Positions 40,745 through 49,372 of a DNA stretch of 64,000 nt are shown here, piece by piece. The position numbers and the translations under genes are program-made. Positions within the stretch are counted from its first letter, which is position 1. The number at the start of each line of letters is the position of its first letter. The DNA is from Candidatus Aalborgicola lynettensis (GTDB lineage Bacteria > Pseudomonadota > Gammaproteobacteria > Burkholderiales > Burkholderiaceae_C): assembly GCA_016719405.1 (NCBI GenBank), contig JADJZE010000005.1:62001-126000 (forward strand). Reading direction: 5' to 3'. The notes beneath the pieces are model-generated. The model saw only the letters and a list, made by a program, of their open reading frames with translations, was not told where the DNA came from and searched no databases.

Positions 40745-42253
40745 ATGACTATTTCCCCCCAAACTGACGCCCCGCTTTCGCAGGGGTGGCAGTGGAGCCC
40801 TGGCTACGCAGCGCTGGGTTCCCCGTTTTTGACGCCGGTTCCAACACAAGCACTACCGCACCCCTATTTGGTGGCTTACAGCGCCAGCGCCGCGCTATTG
40901 GTGGGCCTGGATGCGGATGCCTTCGACTCTTCCAGCTGGCAGCAGGTGTTGGCCGGCAACGCCACGCCACAAGGCTGCCAGGCCACTGCCAGCGTCTACA
41001 GCGGGCACCAGTTTGGCGTCTGGGCCGGGCAGTTGGGCGATGGCCGCGCCACGCTGCTGGGGGAAATTGCGCCACCACAACAACATGCGGGTGTGGCCCA
41101 TGAGTTCCAGCTCAAGGGTGCGGGCCTGACACCCTTTTCCCGCATGGGCGACGGGCGGGCGGTATTGCGGTCCAGCATTCGCGAATTTTTATGCAGTGAG
41201 GCCATGCATGCCCTGGGCATACCCACCACGCGTGCACTGTGCATCATGGGCTCGGACGCTCCGGTGTACCGCGAGCAGATCGAGACGGCGGCAGTGGTTA
41301 CCCGCCTGGCGCCCAGCTTTATCCGTTTTGGCCATTTTGAGCATTTCTCATTTCGCAACCAGCATGCTGAGCTGAAAACGCTGGCGGACTACGTGATCAC
41401 GCGCTACTACCCGGAATGCCTTGCCACCCAGCAGTTCAATGGCAACCCGTACTGCGCCTTGCTGCAGGCCGTCACCAGCCGCACGGCGCGTTTGCTGGCG
41501 CAGTGGCAGGCCGTCGGGTTTTGCCACGGCGTCATGAACACCGACAACATGAGCATTCTCGGGCTGACGATGGACTATGGCCCGTTTCAGTTTCTGGATG
41601 CCTTTGACCCCGGCCACATTTGCAACCACTCGGACACCCAGGGCCGCTACGCCTTCCACAAGCAGCCCAACGTGGCCTACTGGAACCTGCACTGCCTGGC
41701 CCAAGCCCTGCTGCCCTTGATTGAAGACCCGGCGCTGGCCACGGCAGCGCTGGAGACCTACAAGACCGACTACCCCCAGGCCTTTGATGCGTGTTTGGCT
41801 GCCAAGTTGGGCTTTGGCGCCGCCAGCGCGGCGACCCAAACCCTGGCACATGCGGTTTTGCAGTTACTGGCCACCGACCGTGTGGACTACACCATTTTCT
41901 GGCGCCGCCTGAGCCACTGGGCCAGGGCGTGTGACCCTGCCGACGCATCGGTGCGCGACTTGTTCGTCAACCGGGCAGAAATTGACGCCTGGTTGCTACA
42001 ATATTCAGAGCTGCTTGCGCATGTCCCACGTGCGGTAGCGGCCGATTTGATGCTCAAAACCAACCCCCAATATGTACTGAGAAACCACTTGGGTGAAGTG
42101 GCGATCCAGGCGGCCCAAAAGAAAGATTTCGTGCCCCTGGCCCAACTGCTGGCCGTCCTGGAGCACCCGTTTGACGAACACCCCGCGTACGCGTCGTATG
42201 CCGATTTCCCGCCCGACTGGGCCAGCAGCATTGCCATCAGTTGCAGCTCGTAA
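40745..42253 (+). CDS. selO: protein adenylyltransferase SelO (YdiU family)
   Basis: A 502-aa pseudokinase-fold enzyme that transfers AMP to protein Ser/Thr/Tyr residues. Family motifs are [60 protein letters not shown] with the metal-binding Asn/Asp, and [10 protein letters not shown]. The end ISCSS places a Cys where eukaryotic SelO has selenocysteine. A repeat copy (41995-42049) encodes the segment [19 protein letters not shown]. The gene is divergent from the CoA ligase across 82 bases. Confidence 0.95.
   Translation: MTISPQTDAPLSQGWQWSPGYAALGSPFLTPVPTQALPHPYLVAYSASAALLVGLDADAFDSSSWQQVLAGNATPQGCQATASVYSGHQFGVWAGQLGDGRATLLGEIAPPQQHAGVAHEFQLKGAGLTPFSRMGDGRAVLRSSIREFLCSEAMHALGIPTTRALCIMGSDAPVYREQIETAAVVTRLAPSFIRFGHFEHFSFRNQHAELKTLADYVITRYYPECLATQQFNGNPYCALLQAVTSRTARLLAQWQAVGFCHGVMNTDNMSILGLTMDYGPFQFLDAFDPGHICNHSDTQGRYAFHKQPNVAYWNLHCLAQALLPLIEDPALATAALETYKTDYPQAFDACLAAKLGFGAASAATQTLAHAVLQLLATDRVDYTIFWRRLSHWARACDPADASVRDLFVNRAEIDAWLLQYSELLAHVPRAVAADLMLKTNPQYVLRNHLGEVAIQAAQKKDFVPLAQLLAVLEHPFDEHPAYASYADFPPDWASSIAISCSS
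41995..42049 (+). repeat. GCTAY-N7-RTAGC repeat, copy 8 (inside selO)
   Basis: Reads GCTAC-AATATTC-AGAGC, TGCTTGCGCATGTCCCACG and GGCCGATTTG. The right arm has one change (AGAGC). selO reads through it as [19 protein letters not shown], in a different frame from the other sense copies. Confidence 0.78.
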
Positions 42254-42404
42254 ACCGCACCCATCTTGCAAAGCCCTTTACACAGCCCAATCACCGCCCT
42301 GCCACAGCCCCACTCCACAGACCCTTATGCCGATCCAAGGGCGGCCATGCTGAAACCAGCCTGCGCGACGGCACAAACCCGGCCTCGTTACACTTCACAC
42401 CCTC

Positions 42405-42959
42405 ATGCGAATATTCATCGACTTCTTTCCCCTGCTGCTGTTTTTTGGCGCTTACAAGGCCTACGACATCTATGTCGGCACCGCCGTGCTGATGGCGGGA
42501 ACCGTGCTGCAAATGGCCATCATCTATGGCATGGACCGCAAACTGCTGACCATGCACAAGATCACCCTGGCGCTGATTCTGGTTTTTGGAACCCTCACGC
42601 TGGTGCTGCAAGACGAACGCTTCATCAAATGGAAACCCACCGTGCTGTACGCGGCCATGGCCCTGGGACTGGCCGTGGCCGTATGGGGGCTGCGCAAAGA
42701 CCTGCTCAAAACCATGCTGGGCAGCCAGTTGACCCTGCCCGCACCGGTGTGGCACACCCTGAATGTGGCCTGGGTGCTGTACTGCGCGTTTATGTCACTC
42801 ATCAATGCCTACGTGGTCGTCAACTACAGCACCGAAGCATGGGTCAGCTTCAAGCTGTGGGGCTATGTATTTCCGCTGGTTTTCATCGTCGGGCAGGGCC
42901 TGTACATTGCCCCCCACCTTCAATCCAGCGACAAGCCTGACACGGACCCCACCCCATGA
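42405..42959 (+). CDS. yciB: inner-membrane septation protein YciB (IspZ family)
   Basis: A 184-aa membrane protein with about five membrane segments, involved in normal septation and envelope synthesis. Family features are [19 protein letters not shown] at the N-terminus, [13 protein letters not shown], and [19 protein letters not shown], followed by SFKLWGYVF. Its stop overlaps the bolA-like start (ATGA). The 151-base gap upstream shows nothing clear. Confidence 0.94.
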   Translation: MRIFIDFFPLLLFFGAYKAYDIYVGTAVLMAGTVLQMAIIYGMDRKLLTMHKITLALILVFGTLTLVLQDERFIKWKPTVLYAAMALGLAVAVWGLRKDLLKTMLGSQLTLPAPVWHTLNVAWVLYCAFMSLINAYVVVNYSTEAWVSFKLWGYVFPLVFIVGQGLYIAPHLQSSDKPDTDPTP

Positions 42960-43246
42960 ACACCGCACCCACCGCCAGCCAACTCGAACTGCGCCTGCGC
43001 GAGCGCCTGCAGCCCACCCGCCTGGAAGTGCTGGACGAAAGCTACCAGCACAACGGCCACGCCGGTGCCAACGGCACCGGTTTTGGCACCCATTTTCGGG
43101 TGCGGATTGCTTCACACTTATTTACCGGCCAAAGCCGCGTGGCGCGGCACCGCCTTGTGTATGATGCGCTGCAAGATTTCATGGCCCAAGGGCTGCACGC
43201 CCTGGCCATCGAGACCGAAGATGCGCTCCCGGGCGTGTCCGCTTAA
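42956..43246 (+). CDS. BolA-family protein
   Basis: A 96-aa protein of the BolA/IbaG group, which bind monothiol glutaredoxins and [2Fe-2S] clusters. Conserved are [33 protein letters not shown] and HRLVYDAL. The yciB-bolA-parvulin order is common in Burkholderiales. Coupled to yciB by a four-base overlap. Confidence 0.93.
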   Translation: MNTAPTASQLELRLRERLQPTRLEVLDESYQHNGHAGANGTGFGTHFRVRIASHLFTGQSRVARHRLVYDALQDFMAQGLHALAIETEDALPGVSA

Positions 43247-43293
43247 ACCATCCGATTCACCACTTTTTGACCCGCATCCCTGAAGGAACCCGC

Positions 43294-44079
43294 ATGAAGA
43301 AGCAATTTTTGTCCGCACTCGCCGCAGCCGCACTCTTGGCAGCCGTGGCCCCCGCGGCCATGGCCCAAAACGTGGCCCAGGTCAACGGCAAGGCTGTGCC
43401 CAAGGCCCGCGTGGACGCCTTGGCGCAACAGGTCATTCGTTCCGGGCGCCAGGTCACGCCCGAAATGCAGGGCCAGCTCAAAGACGAAGTGATTGCCCGC
43501 GAAATTTTTGCGCAAGAAGCCAAAGCCCGCCAGCTTGACACCACCGAAGACTACAAAACCCAGCTCGACCTGGCGGCGCAGTCCATCCTGATCCGTGAGC
43601 TGTTTGCCGATTTCCAGAAGAAGAGCCCGGTTACCGACGAAGAAGCCAAGGCCGAGTACGACCGTTTTGCGGGTGCCAATTCGGGCAAGGAATACAAGTC
43701 CCGCCACATCCTGGTCGAAAAGGAAGACCAGGCCAAAGACATCATCGCCAAACTGAAAAAAGGCGCCAAGTTTGACGACCTGGCCAAAAAACTGTCCAAA
43801 GACCCCGGCTCCGGCTCCAAGGGTGGCGATCTGGATTGGGCCAACCCCAGCAACTTTGTCAAGGAATTCACCGAAGCCTTGATCGCCTTGGGCAAAGGCA
43901 AGTTCACCGAAACCCCGGTCAAGAGCCAGTTTGGTTACCACGTCATCCGCCTGGACGACACCCGCGAAGCGCAATTGCCCAAGTTTGAGGACGTAAAGCC
44001 CCAGATCGTGCAGCAGCTGCAGCAGCAAAAAATGGCCAAGTTCCAGGAAACCCTGCGCGCCAAAGCCAAAATCGAATAA
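43294..44079 (+). CDS. parvulin-type peptidyl-prolyl isomerase, periplasmic
   Basis: A 261-aa exported foldase. A signal peptide (about 1-24, ending AMAQ) is followed by a SurA-type N-domain and one parvulin/PpiC domain (YKSRHILVEKEDQAKDII, FDDLAKKLSKDPGSGSKGGD, VKSQFGYHVIRLDDTR). It helps fold outer-membrane or periplasmic proteins. ATG 43294 (MKKQFLSAL) gives a proper signal peptide; an in-frame start nine codons upstream does not. A terminator follows. Confidence 0.93.
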   Translation: MKKQFLSALAAAALLAAVAPAAMAQNVAQVNGKAVPKARVDALAQQVIRSGRQVTPEMQGQLKDEVIAREIFAQEAKARQLDTTEDYKTQLDLAAQSILIRELFADFQKKSPVTDEEAKAEYDRFAGANSGKEYKSRHILVEKEDQAKDIIAKLKKGAKFDDLAKKLSKDPGSGSKGGDLDWANPSNFVKEFTEALIALGKGKFTETPVKSQFGYHVIRLDDTREAQLPKFEDVKPQIVQQLQQQKMAKFQETLRAKAKIE

Positions 44080-44104
44080 CTGCGCCGCACATCCCCTGCC
44101 CCCC

Positions 44105-44131
44105 AAAAAAACGCGGCTTCGGCCGCGTTTT
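44105..44131 (+). terminator. intrinsic terminator with UUCG loop after the parvulin gene
   Basis: Stem ACGCGGC / GCCGCGT closed by a TTCG loop, with A- and T-rich flanks, 30 bases after the stop codon. Confidence 0.85.
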
Positions 44132-44212
44132 GCGTGGAGCACTCCCCAACCCCACCTTTCGTTTCTCGTCTCCCCCCCAGCGGGGTTTCCAGGCCTGCAA
44201 GATAATTCCGCC

Positions 44213-46243
44213 ATGTCCCTGCCCGATTTCCACCTTGAACTGCTGGCCCCCGCACGCGATGCGACGATCGGCATCGAAGCCGTCAACCACGGCGCCGACG
44301 CGGTGTACATCGGTGGCCCCGGCTTTGGTGCCCGCGCCAGTGCCGACAACAGCGTGCAAGACATCGCCCACCTGGTGCAACACGCGCACCGCTTCAACAG
44401 CCGCATCTTCGTCACCCTGAACACCATCCTGCGCGACGACGAGCTGGAGGGCGCGCGCAAGCTAACGTGGCAGCTGTATGACGCAGGCGTGGACGCCCTG
44501 ATCGTGCAGGACATGGGCCTGCTGGAACGGGACATCGCGCCCATCCAGTTGCATGCCAGCACCCAATGCGACATACGCACCCCCGAGAAAGCACGTTTTC
44601 TGCAGGACGTGGGGTTTTCGCAGATCGTGCTGGCCCGCGAGCTGACGCTGCCCCAGATTGCCGCCATCCGCGCCGCCGTTGACCCCGGTCGCTGCGCGCT
44701 GGAGTTCTTCGTGCACGGCGCCCTGTGTGTGGCCTACAGCGGCCAGTGTTACATCAGCCACGCCCACACCGGGCGCAGCGCCAACCGGGGCGAATGCAGC
44801 CAGGCCTGCCGCCTGCCCTACCAGGTGGTCGACGCCAAAGGCGGCTTTGTCGCCCACGACAAACACGTGCTCTCCATGAAAGACAACAACCAGAGCGCCA
44901 ACCTGGCGGCGCTGGTGGATGCGGGTATTCGCAGCTTCAAAATCGAAGGCCGCTACAAGGACATGGGTTATGTGAAAAATATCACCGCCCATTACCGCAA
45001 GCTGCTGGACGAACTGATCGACGCCCGCGAGGGCTCCGACCAGCCCTACACGCGCAGCAGCAGCGGGCGCACCACCTTTCGCTTCACACCCGACCCCAAC
45101 CAGAACTTCAACCGCGAATTCACCGACTACTTTGTGCAAGGCCGCAAAGACGACATTGGTGCCTTCGACAGCCCCAAAAACCCCGGCCAGCCCATTGGTT
45201 ACGCAACCCAGGTCGGGCCAAACTGGGTGGAGCTGGAGTTGAACGACCCCTGCATGGCCCTGCACAACGGCGACGGCCTGTGTTACTACGACCTGCAAAA
45301 AGAACTGGTAGGCATGGCCATCAACCGGGCCGACGCCGTCAACGCGGCGCGGGGCCGCTGGCGTGTGTTTCCCAAAGACGCCGTGGCCGGCCTGAAAGAC
45401 CTGCGCAAGGGCCTGGAAGTGAACCGCAACCGGGACGTGGACTGGGTGCGCGTACTGGAGAAAAAGTCCAGCGACCGGCGCATCGGCGTGTGGGCTGCCC
45501 TGTCGGCCACAGACCAGCGCATCACCTTGCGTTACACCGACGAAGACGGCTGCGCAGGCGAAGCCGAAATGACCCTGACGCTGGATACCGCCAAAGATGG
45601 CGCTGCGGCCGACGCCAACAACAGCGCCCAAATCAGCAAGTTGGGTGCTACTATTTTTATAGCTACTCACGCCGATGTAGCGGGCGCAAACGGCCTATTT
45701 GTTCCAGCATCCGCACTCAACGCGCTGCGCCGCGAAGCCATCGATGCCCTGGAAGCAGCCCGCGCCCAAGCGTGGCAACGGCTGGAGCGCGCCCAAGCCG
45801 TAGAGCCCCCGGTGCCCTACCCGCAGGACACCCTGAGCTACTTGGCCAATGTGCACAACAAGGCGGCCCACGCCTTTTACGCCCGCCACGGCGTCAAGTT
45901 GATCGACGCGGCCTACGAAGCAAACGAAGAGCTGGGCGAAGTCAGCCTGATGATTACCAAACACTGCGTGCGCTTTTCCTTAAGCCTGTGCCCCAAACAG
46001 GCCAAGGGCGTGGTGGGCGTGCAGGGCCAGGTCAAGGCCGAGCCGCTGCAGCTCATCAACGGCAAAGAAAAACTCACCCTGCGTTTTGACTGCAAGCCGT
46101 GCGAGATGCACGTGTTGGGCAAGATGAAGACCTCGGTGCTCAACCAGGCCAAGAAGGACTCAGCGGCAGAACAATTGGCGGTGCAAAACGGTGTGCCGCT
46201 GACCTTCTACCCAATTGGGGCTGGGCGTACATGGGGGCATTAG
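44213..46243 (+). CDS. rlhA: U32-family 23S rRNA hydroxylase (RlhA-like)
   Basis: A 676-aa protein of the U32 peptidase-like family. E. coli RlhA (YdcP) hydroxylates C2501 of 23S rRNA and is of similar size. The U32 core is clear: ELLAPARDATIGIEAVNHGA, DAVYIGG, then FFVHGALCVAYSGQCYISH and RGECSQACRLPY with the cysteines that can hold a cluster. The C-terminal half fits the extended (DUF3656) region. A repeat copy (45647-45701) is translated in frame at about residues 479-497. The stop lies five bases from the convergent next gene. Confidence 0.87.
   Translation: MSLPDFHLELLAPARDATIGIEAVNHGADAVYIGGPGFGARASADNSVQDIAHLVQHAHRFNSRIFVTLNTILRDDELEGARKLTWQLYDAGVDALIVQDMGLLERDIAPIQLHASTQCDIRTPEKARFLQDVGFSQIVLARELTLPQIAAIRAAVDPGRCALEFFVHGALCVAYSGQCYISHAHTGRSANRGECSQACRLPYQVVDAKGGFVAHDKHVLSMKDNNQSANLAALVDAGIRSFKIEGRYKDMGYVKNITAHYRKLLDELIDAREGSDQPYTRSSSGRTTFRFTPDPNQNFNREFTDYFVQGRKDDIGAFDSPKNPGQPIGYATQVGPNWVELELNDPCMALHNGDGLCYYDLQKELVGMAINRADAVNAARGRWRVFPKDAVAGLKDLRKGLEVNRNRDVDWVRVLEKKSSDRRIGVWAALSATDQRITLRYTDEDGCAGEAEMTLTLDTAKDGAAADANNSAQISKLGATIFIATHADVAGANGLFVPASALNALRREAIDALEAARAQAWQRLERAQAVEPPVPYPQDTLSYLANVHNKAAHAFYARHGVKLIDAAYEANEELGEVSLMITKHCVRFSLSLCPKQAKGVVGVQGQVKAEPLQLINGKEKLTLRFDCKPCEMHVLGKMKTSVLNQAKKDSAAEQLAVQNGVPLTFYPIGAGRTWGH
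45647..45701 (+). repeat. GCTAY-N7-RTAGC repeat, copy 9 (inside rlhA)
   Basis: Reads GCTAC-TATTTTT-ATAGC, TACTCACGCCGATGTAGCGG and ACGGCCTATTTG. It is translated as GATIFIATHADVAGANGLF, in the same frame as the gcvT copy ([12 protein letters not shown]). Confidence 0.85.
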
Positions 46244-46248
46244 CCCAA

Positions 46249-46740
46249 TCAGGTCACAGCCGTGCGTTTGCGCTGGGTTTGCAGCCGCACGGCAACCACC
46301 GACCCCAGGGCCAGGGCCAGCGACAGGGCGACGGACGGGTGGCGGCGTGACAAATCCTCAAAGCGGGGAATGGACAAGCGCCACAACTTGCACGCCGCGG
46401 CGGCATGTACCGTAGCGCTGCGCGGCAGGCGCGAAAAAAAACTCCCCTCACCCAACGCCGCACCCGGCCCCAGCACTGCCAGGCGGATGCGGCCATGGGC
46501 ATCTTCGTAGTGCACTGTCAGGTTGCCTTCTTCCACGAAGTACAGCGAACGGTCGGTACCACCCTGGCGAATCAGCTCCTGCCCTGCGGCCAGGGTAAAT
46601 AGTTGCAGGTATTCGGCAATGGTTTCCCAGTGGCGTACCGGCACCAGCCGACTCATGGAATCATCACTGCCATTGGCCTCGATGGCAGCCAGGAGCCCTT
46701 TGAACTGGTCGCGGGCGAAATAGTCGGTATTGGTAGTCAT
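46249..46740 (-). CDS. cyclic nucleotide-binding domain protein
   Basis: A 163-aa cytoplasmic protein with one cNMP-binding fold (about 35-150): LAAGQELIRQGGTDRSLYFV, then EEGNLTVHY, and the phosphate-binding cassette PGAALGEGSFFSRLPRSATV. No DNA-binding or enzymatic domain is attached, so it is not a Crp-type regulator. The partner and ligand are unknown. Confidence 0.85.
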   Translation of the reverse strand: MTTNTDYFARDQFKGLLAAIEANGSDDSMSRLVPVRHWETIAEYLQLFTLAAGQELIRQGGTDRSLYFVEEGNLTVHYEDAHGRIRLAVLGPGAALGEGSFFSRLPRSATVHAAAACKLWRLSIPRFEDLSRRHPSVALSLALALGSVVAVRLQTQRKRTAVT

Positions 46741-46865
46741 GGTGGGTGGGAACCGGAGTAATCACAGTAATAAAAGTAAATGTTGTTTATTTACGCCACC
46801 CACCACCAAAACTCCATGCGGCGGGCTTGTGTAAGATCGCCCAATTGTATTAAAGGAGTGAATGC

Positions 46866-48050
46866 ATGTCCCGTGAAGTCGTTGTTGTCAGTGCCGTACG
46901 TACCGCAATTGGTACTTTTGGCGGTAGTTTGAAAGACATCCCCCCCACCGAACTGGCCGCCCAGGTGGTGCGCGAGTCACTCACCCGCGCCAATGTGGAA
47001 GGCCGTGATGTGGGCCATGTGGTTTTTGGCCACGTTGTCAACACCGAACCCAAAGACATGTACCTGTCGCGCGTGGCCGCCATCAACGGCGGCTGCGCCG
47101 AGGCCACACCGGCGTTCAACGTCAACCGCCTGTGCGGCTCGGGGCTGCAGGCGATTGTGTCGGCCGCACAAAGCATCCAGTTGGGTGACGCCGACATCGC
47201 TATTGGTGGCGGCGCCGAGAACATGAGCCGCGCACCGTTTGCTTCTCTGAACATGCGCTGGGGCTCGCGCATGGGCGACACCAAGATGGTGGACATGATG
47301 ATTGGCGCGCTGCACGACCCGTTCCAGAACATCCACATGGGTGTGACGGCCGAAAACATTGCCGCCAAGTGGGGCATCAGCCGGGAAGACCAGGACGCGC
47401 TGGCCGTGGAAAGCCACCAGCGCGCCCAGCGTGCCACCGAGGCCGGTTACTTCAAGGGCCAGATTACGCCGGTGATGCTCAAAAGCAAAAAGGGCGACGT
47501 GGCTTATGACACCGACGAGCATTTCCGCCCCAACTGTGCGCTGGCCGACATGACCAAGTTGAAGCCCGTGTTCCTGAAAGAAAACGGCACCGTGACCGCC
47601 GGCAACGCGTCCGGCATTAACGACGCCGCCGCCGCCCTGGTGCTGATGGACGCTGCCACCGCCAAAGCGCGGGGTTTGGTTCCCATGGCACGTCTGGTTG
47701 CCTATGCCCACGCCGGTGTAGACCCCAAGTACATGGGCATCGGCCCGGTGCCCGCATCACAAGCCGCACTGAAAAAAGCCGGCCTGAGCGTCAACGATCT
47801 GGACGTGATCGAAGCCAACGAAGCCTTTGCCGCCCAGGCCTGTGCTGTCACCCGCGACCTGGGCCTGGACCCGGCCAAGGTCAATCCCAATGGTTCGGGC
47901 ATCTCGCTGGGTCACCCGATTGGCGCTACCGGTGCCGTGATCACCGTGAAAGCCATTCACGAATTGCACCGCATCCAGGGCCGCTACGCACTGGTGACCA
48001 TGTGCATTGGTGGTGGCCAGGGTATTGCTGCCATTTTTGAGCGCCTGTAG
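46866..48050 (+). CDS. acetyl-CoA acetyltransferase / beta-ketothiolase
   Basis: A 394-aa thiolase of the biosynthetic (PhaA/BktB/AtoB) type. The catalytic Cys lies in NVNRLCGSGLQAIVSA, the His in GSGISLGHPIGATGA and the second Cys in [17 protein letters not shown] precedes the ATG. It may condense two acetyl-CoA for polyhydroxybutyrate or act in degradation; no phaB or phaC is next to it, so the role is open. Confidence 0.93.
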   Translation: MSREVVVVSAVRTAIGTFGGSLKDIPPTELAAQVVRESLTRANVEGRDVGHVVFGHVVNTEPKDMYLSRVAAINGGCAEATPAFNVNRLCGSGLQAIVSAAQSIQLGDADIAIGGGAENMSRAPFASLNMRWGSRMGDTKMVDMMIGALHDPFQNIHMGVTAENIAAKWGISREDQDALAVESHQRAQRATEAGYFKGQITPVMLKSKKGDVAYDTDEHFRPNCALADMTKLKPVFLKENGTVTAGNASGINDAAAALVLMDAATAKARGLVPMARLVAYAHAGVDPKYMGIGPVPASQAALKKAGLSVNDLDVIEANEAFAAQACAVTRDLGLDPAKVNPNGSGISLGHPIGATGAVITVKAIHELHRIQGRYALVTMCIGGGQGIAAIFERL

Positions 48051-48079
48051 GCCCGGTGCTTGCAGGCGGCATCACATTA

Positions 48080-48134
48080 GCTATATTTTTTGTAGCGTCT
48101 CTCGCACACCAGACGGGCGCAAGAGGCGTTTTTT
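48080..48134 (+). repeat. GCTAY-N7-RTAGC repeat, copy 10 (intergenic)
   Basis: Reads GCTAT-ATTTTTT-GTAGC, then GTCTCTCGCACACCAGACGG and AAGAGGCGTTTTTT. It fills most of the gap between the thiolase and the hemerythrin gene and abuts the latter's AGGAG. Confidence 0.82.
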
Positions 48135-48145
48135 AGGAGCACTTT

Positions 48146-48664
48146 ATGCCCACCCTCAACTGGTCCGACGACATGGCCCTGGATGTGCCGTTGATGGACG
48201 ATGACCATAAGGACATCATCGCGCTGCTGGCGGCAGCGGAGGCAGCCAACAATGCTGCCCTGATCCCAGCCTGGCAGCGTCTGGTTGAATCCATGGCAAA
48301 ACACTTCGCCATGGAAGACCAGTGGATGGTCGACACCGGTTTTGCCAGCGACAACTGCCACAGCGCGCAGCACAAGATCGTGCTCGACATTGTGAAGGAC
48401 GGCGCCATCAAAGGCGCTCTGGGTGACTTGGGCATGGTGCGCCAAATGACGCGTGAGCTGGCAGGCTGGCTGCCCATGCACGTGGACGCCATGGACTCGG
48501 TGTTAGTGACCCACCTGCGCAATGTGGGCTACGACCCCGTGAGCCGCACCGTTAACAAGCCGACAGCCATGCCCATGGAGCAGGTGCAAGGCTGTGGCAG
48601 CGACCACCGTTGCGCCACCAAGGGGGTGGAAAGCACCACCACTGCCGCCGAGACCACGGCGTGA
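48146..48664 (+). CDS. bacteriohemerythrin-like protein
   Basis: A 172-aa protein with a hemerythrin fold, binding a di-iron centre that senses or carries oxygen. The iron ligands fit His in MDDDHKDII, HFAMEDQ (HxxxE), HSAQHKIV and HVDAMD (HxxxxD). A tail of about 40 residues with two cysteines follows the domain. It overlaps the next gene (YitT-like) by four bases (GTGA). Confidence 0.88.
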   Translation: MPTLNWSDDMALDVPLMDDDHKDIIALLAAAEAANNAALIPAWQRLVESMAKHFAMEDQWMVDTGFASDNCHSAQHKIVLDIVKDGAIKGALGDLGMVRQMTRELAGWLPMHVDAMDSVLVTHLRNVGYDPVSRTVNKPTAMPMEQVQGCGSDHRCATKGVESTTTAAETTA

Positions 48665-49308
48665 GCAACCCACCGGCGCCTGGCTCGGTCGCGCCCGATC
48701 CTGCTGGGCTGCCGGTTGCCCGCCACCGCCCCCACGAAGATGTGCAGGCCCTGTTGACGGGCACCCTGTTTGTGGCCTTGGGTGTACTCATGTACCGCCA
48801 TGCCGGATTGCTGACCGGCGGAACCGCCGGAGTGGCGTTTCTGGCCCATTACGCCAGCGCGGTGGACTTTGGCCTGGCTTTTTTTTGCATCAACCTGCCT
48901 TTTTATGCCTTTGCATGGCGCCGCATGGGCGCAGTCTTCACCGTCAAGACTTTTGCCGCCGTGGCACTGCTGTCACTGTGGGTGCACTACCTGCCACAGG
49001 TGCTGGCGTTTGAACGCCTGGCCACTCCTTTGGCAGTGGTATTGGGGGGATTGCTGATTGGTGCGGGCATGCTGATGCTGTTCCGGCACAAAGCCAGCCT
49101 GGGCGGCTTGAATGTGCTGGTGCTGTACTTGCAGGAACGCCTGGGCTGGCGGGCCGGCAAGGTCCAGATGCTGCTTGACAGCCTGATTGTGCTGGGCGCG
49201 TTATGGGTTGCCGATTGGCAGCGTGTGGGCTGGTCGGTGCTGGGGGCCGTGGTACTGAACCTGACGCTGGCCATCAACCACCGGCCCGGTCGCTATGTAG
49301 CGGTGTAG
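48661..49308 (+). CDS. YitT-family membrane protein
   Basis: A 215-aa inner-membrane protein with about five or six membrane segments and the family motifs GLLTGGTAGVAFLAHYAS and LGGLNVLVLYLQERLGWRAG. YitT proteins have no settled function. The start is GTG at 48661, overlapping the hemerythrin stop; a longer in-frame reading begins inside the hemerythrin gene. The shared GTGA suggests the two are made together. Confidence 0.85.
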   Translation: MSNPPAPGSVAPDPAGLPVARHRPHEDVQALLTGTLFVALGVLMYRHAGLLTGGTAGVAFLAHYASAVDFGLAFFCINLPFYAFAWRRMGAVFTVKTFAAVALLSLWVHYLPQVLAFERLATPLAVVLGGLLIGAGMLMLFRHKASLGGLNVLVLYLQERLGWRAGKVQMLLDSLIVLGALWVADWQRVGWSVLGAVVLNLTLAINHRPGRYVAV

Positions 49309-49372
49309 CTGCACCTGCAGACCGACCGCGTGCCGCCGTGCACGCCAGCCAACGCCAACACGGCCCGCTACC

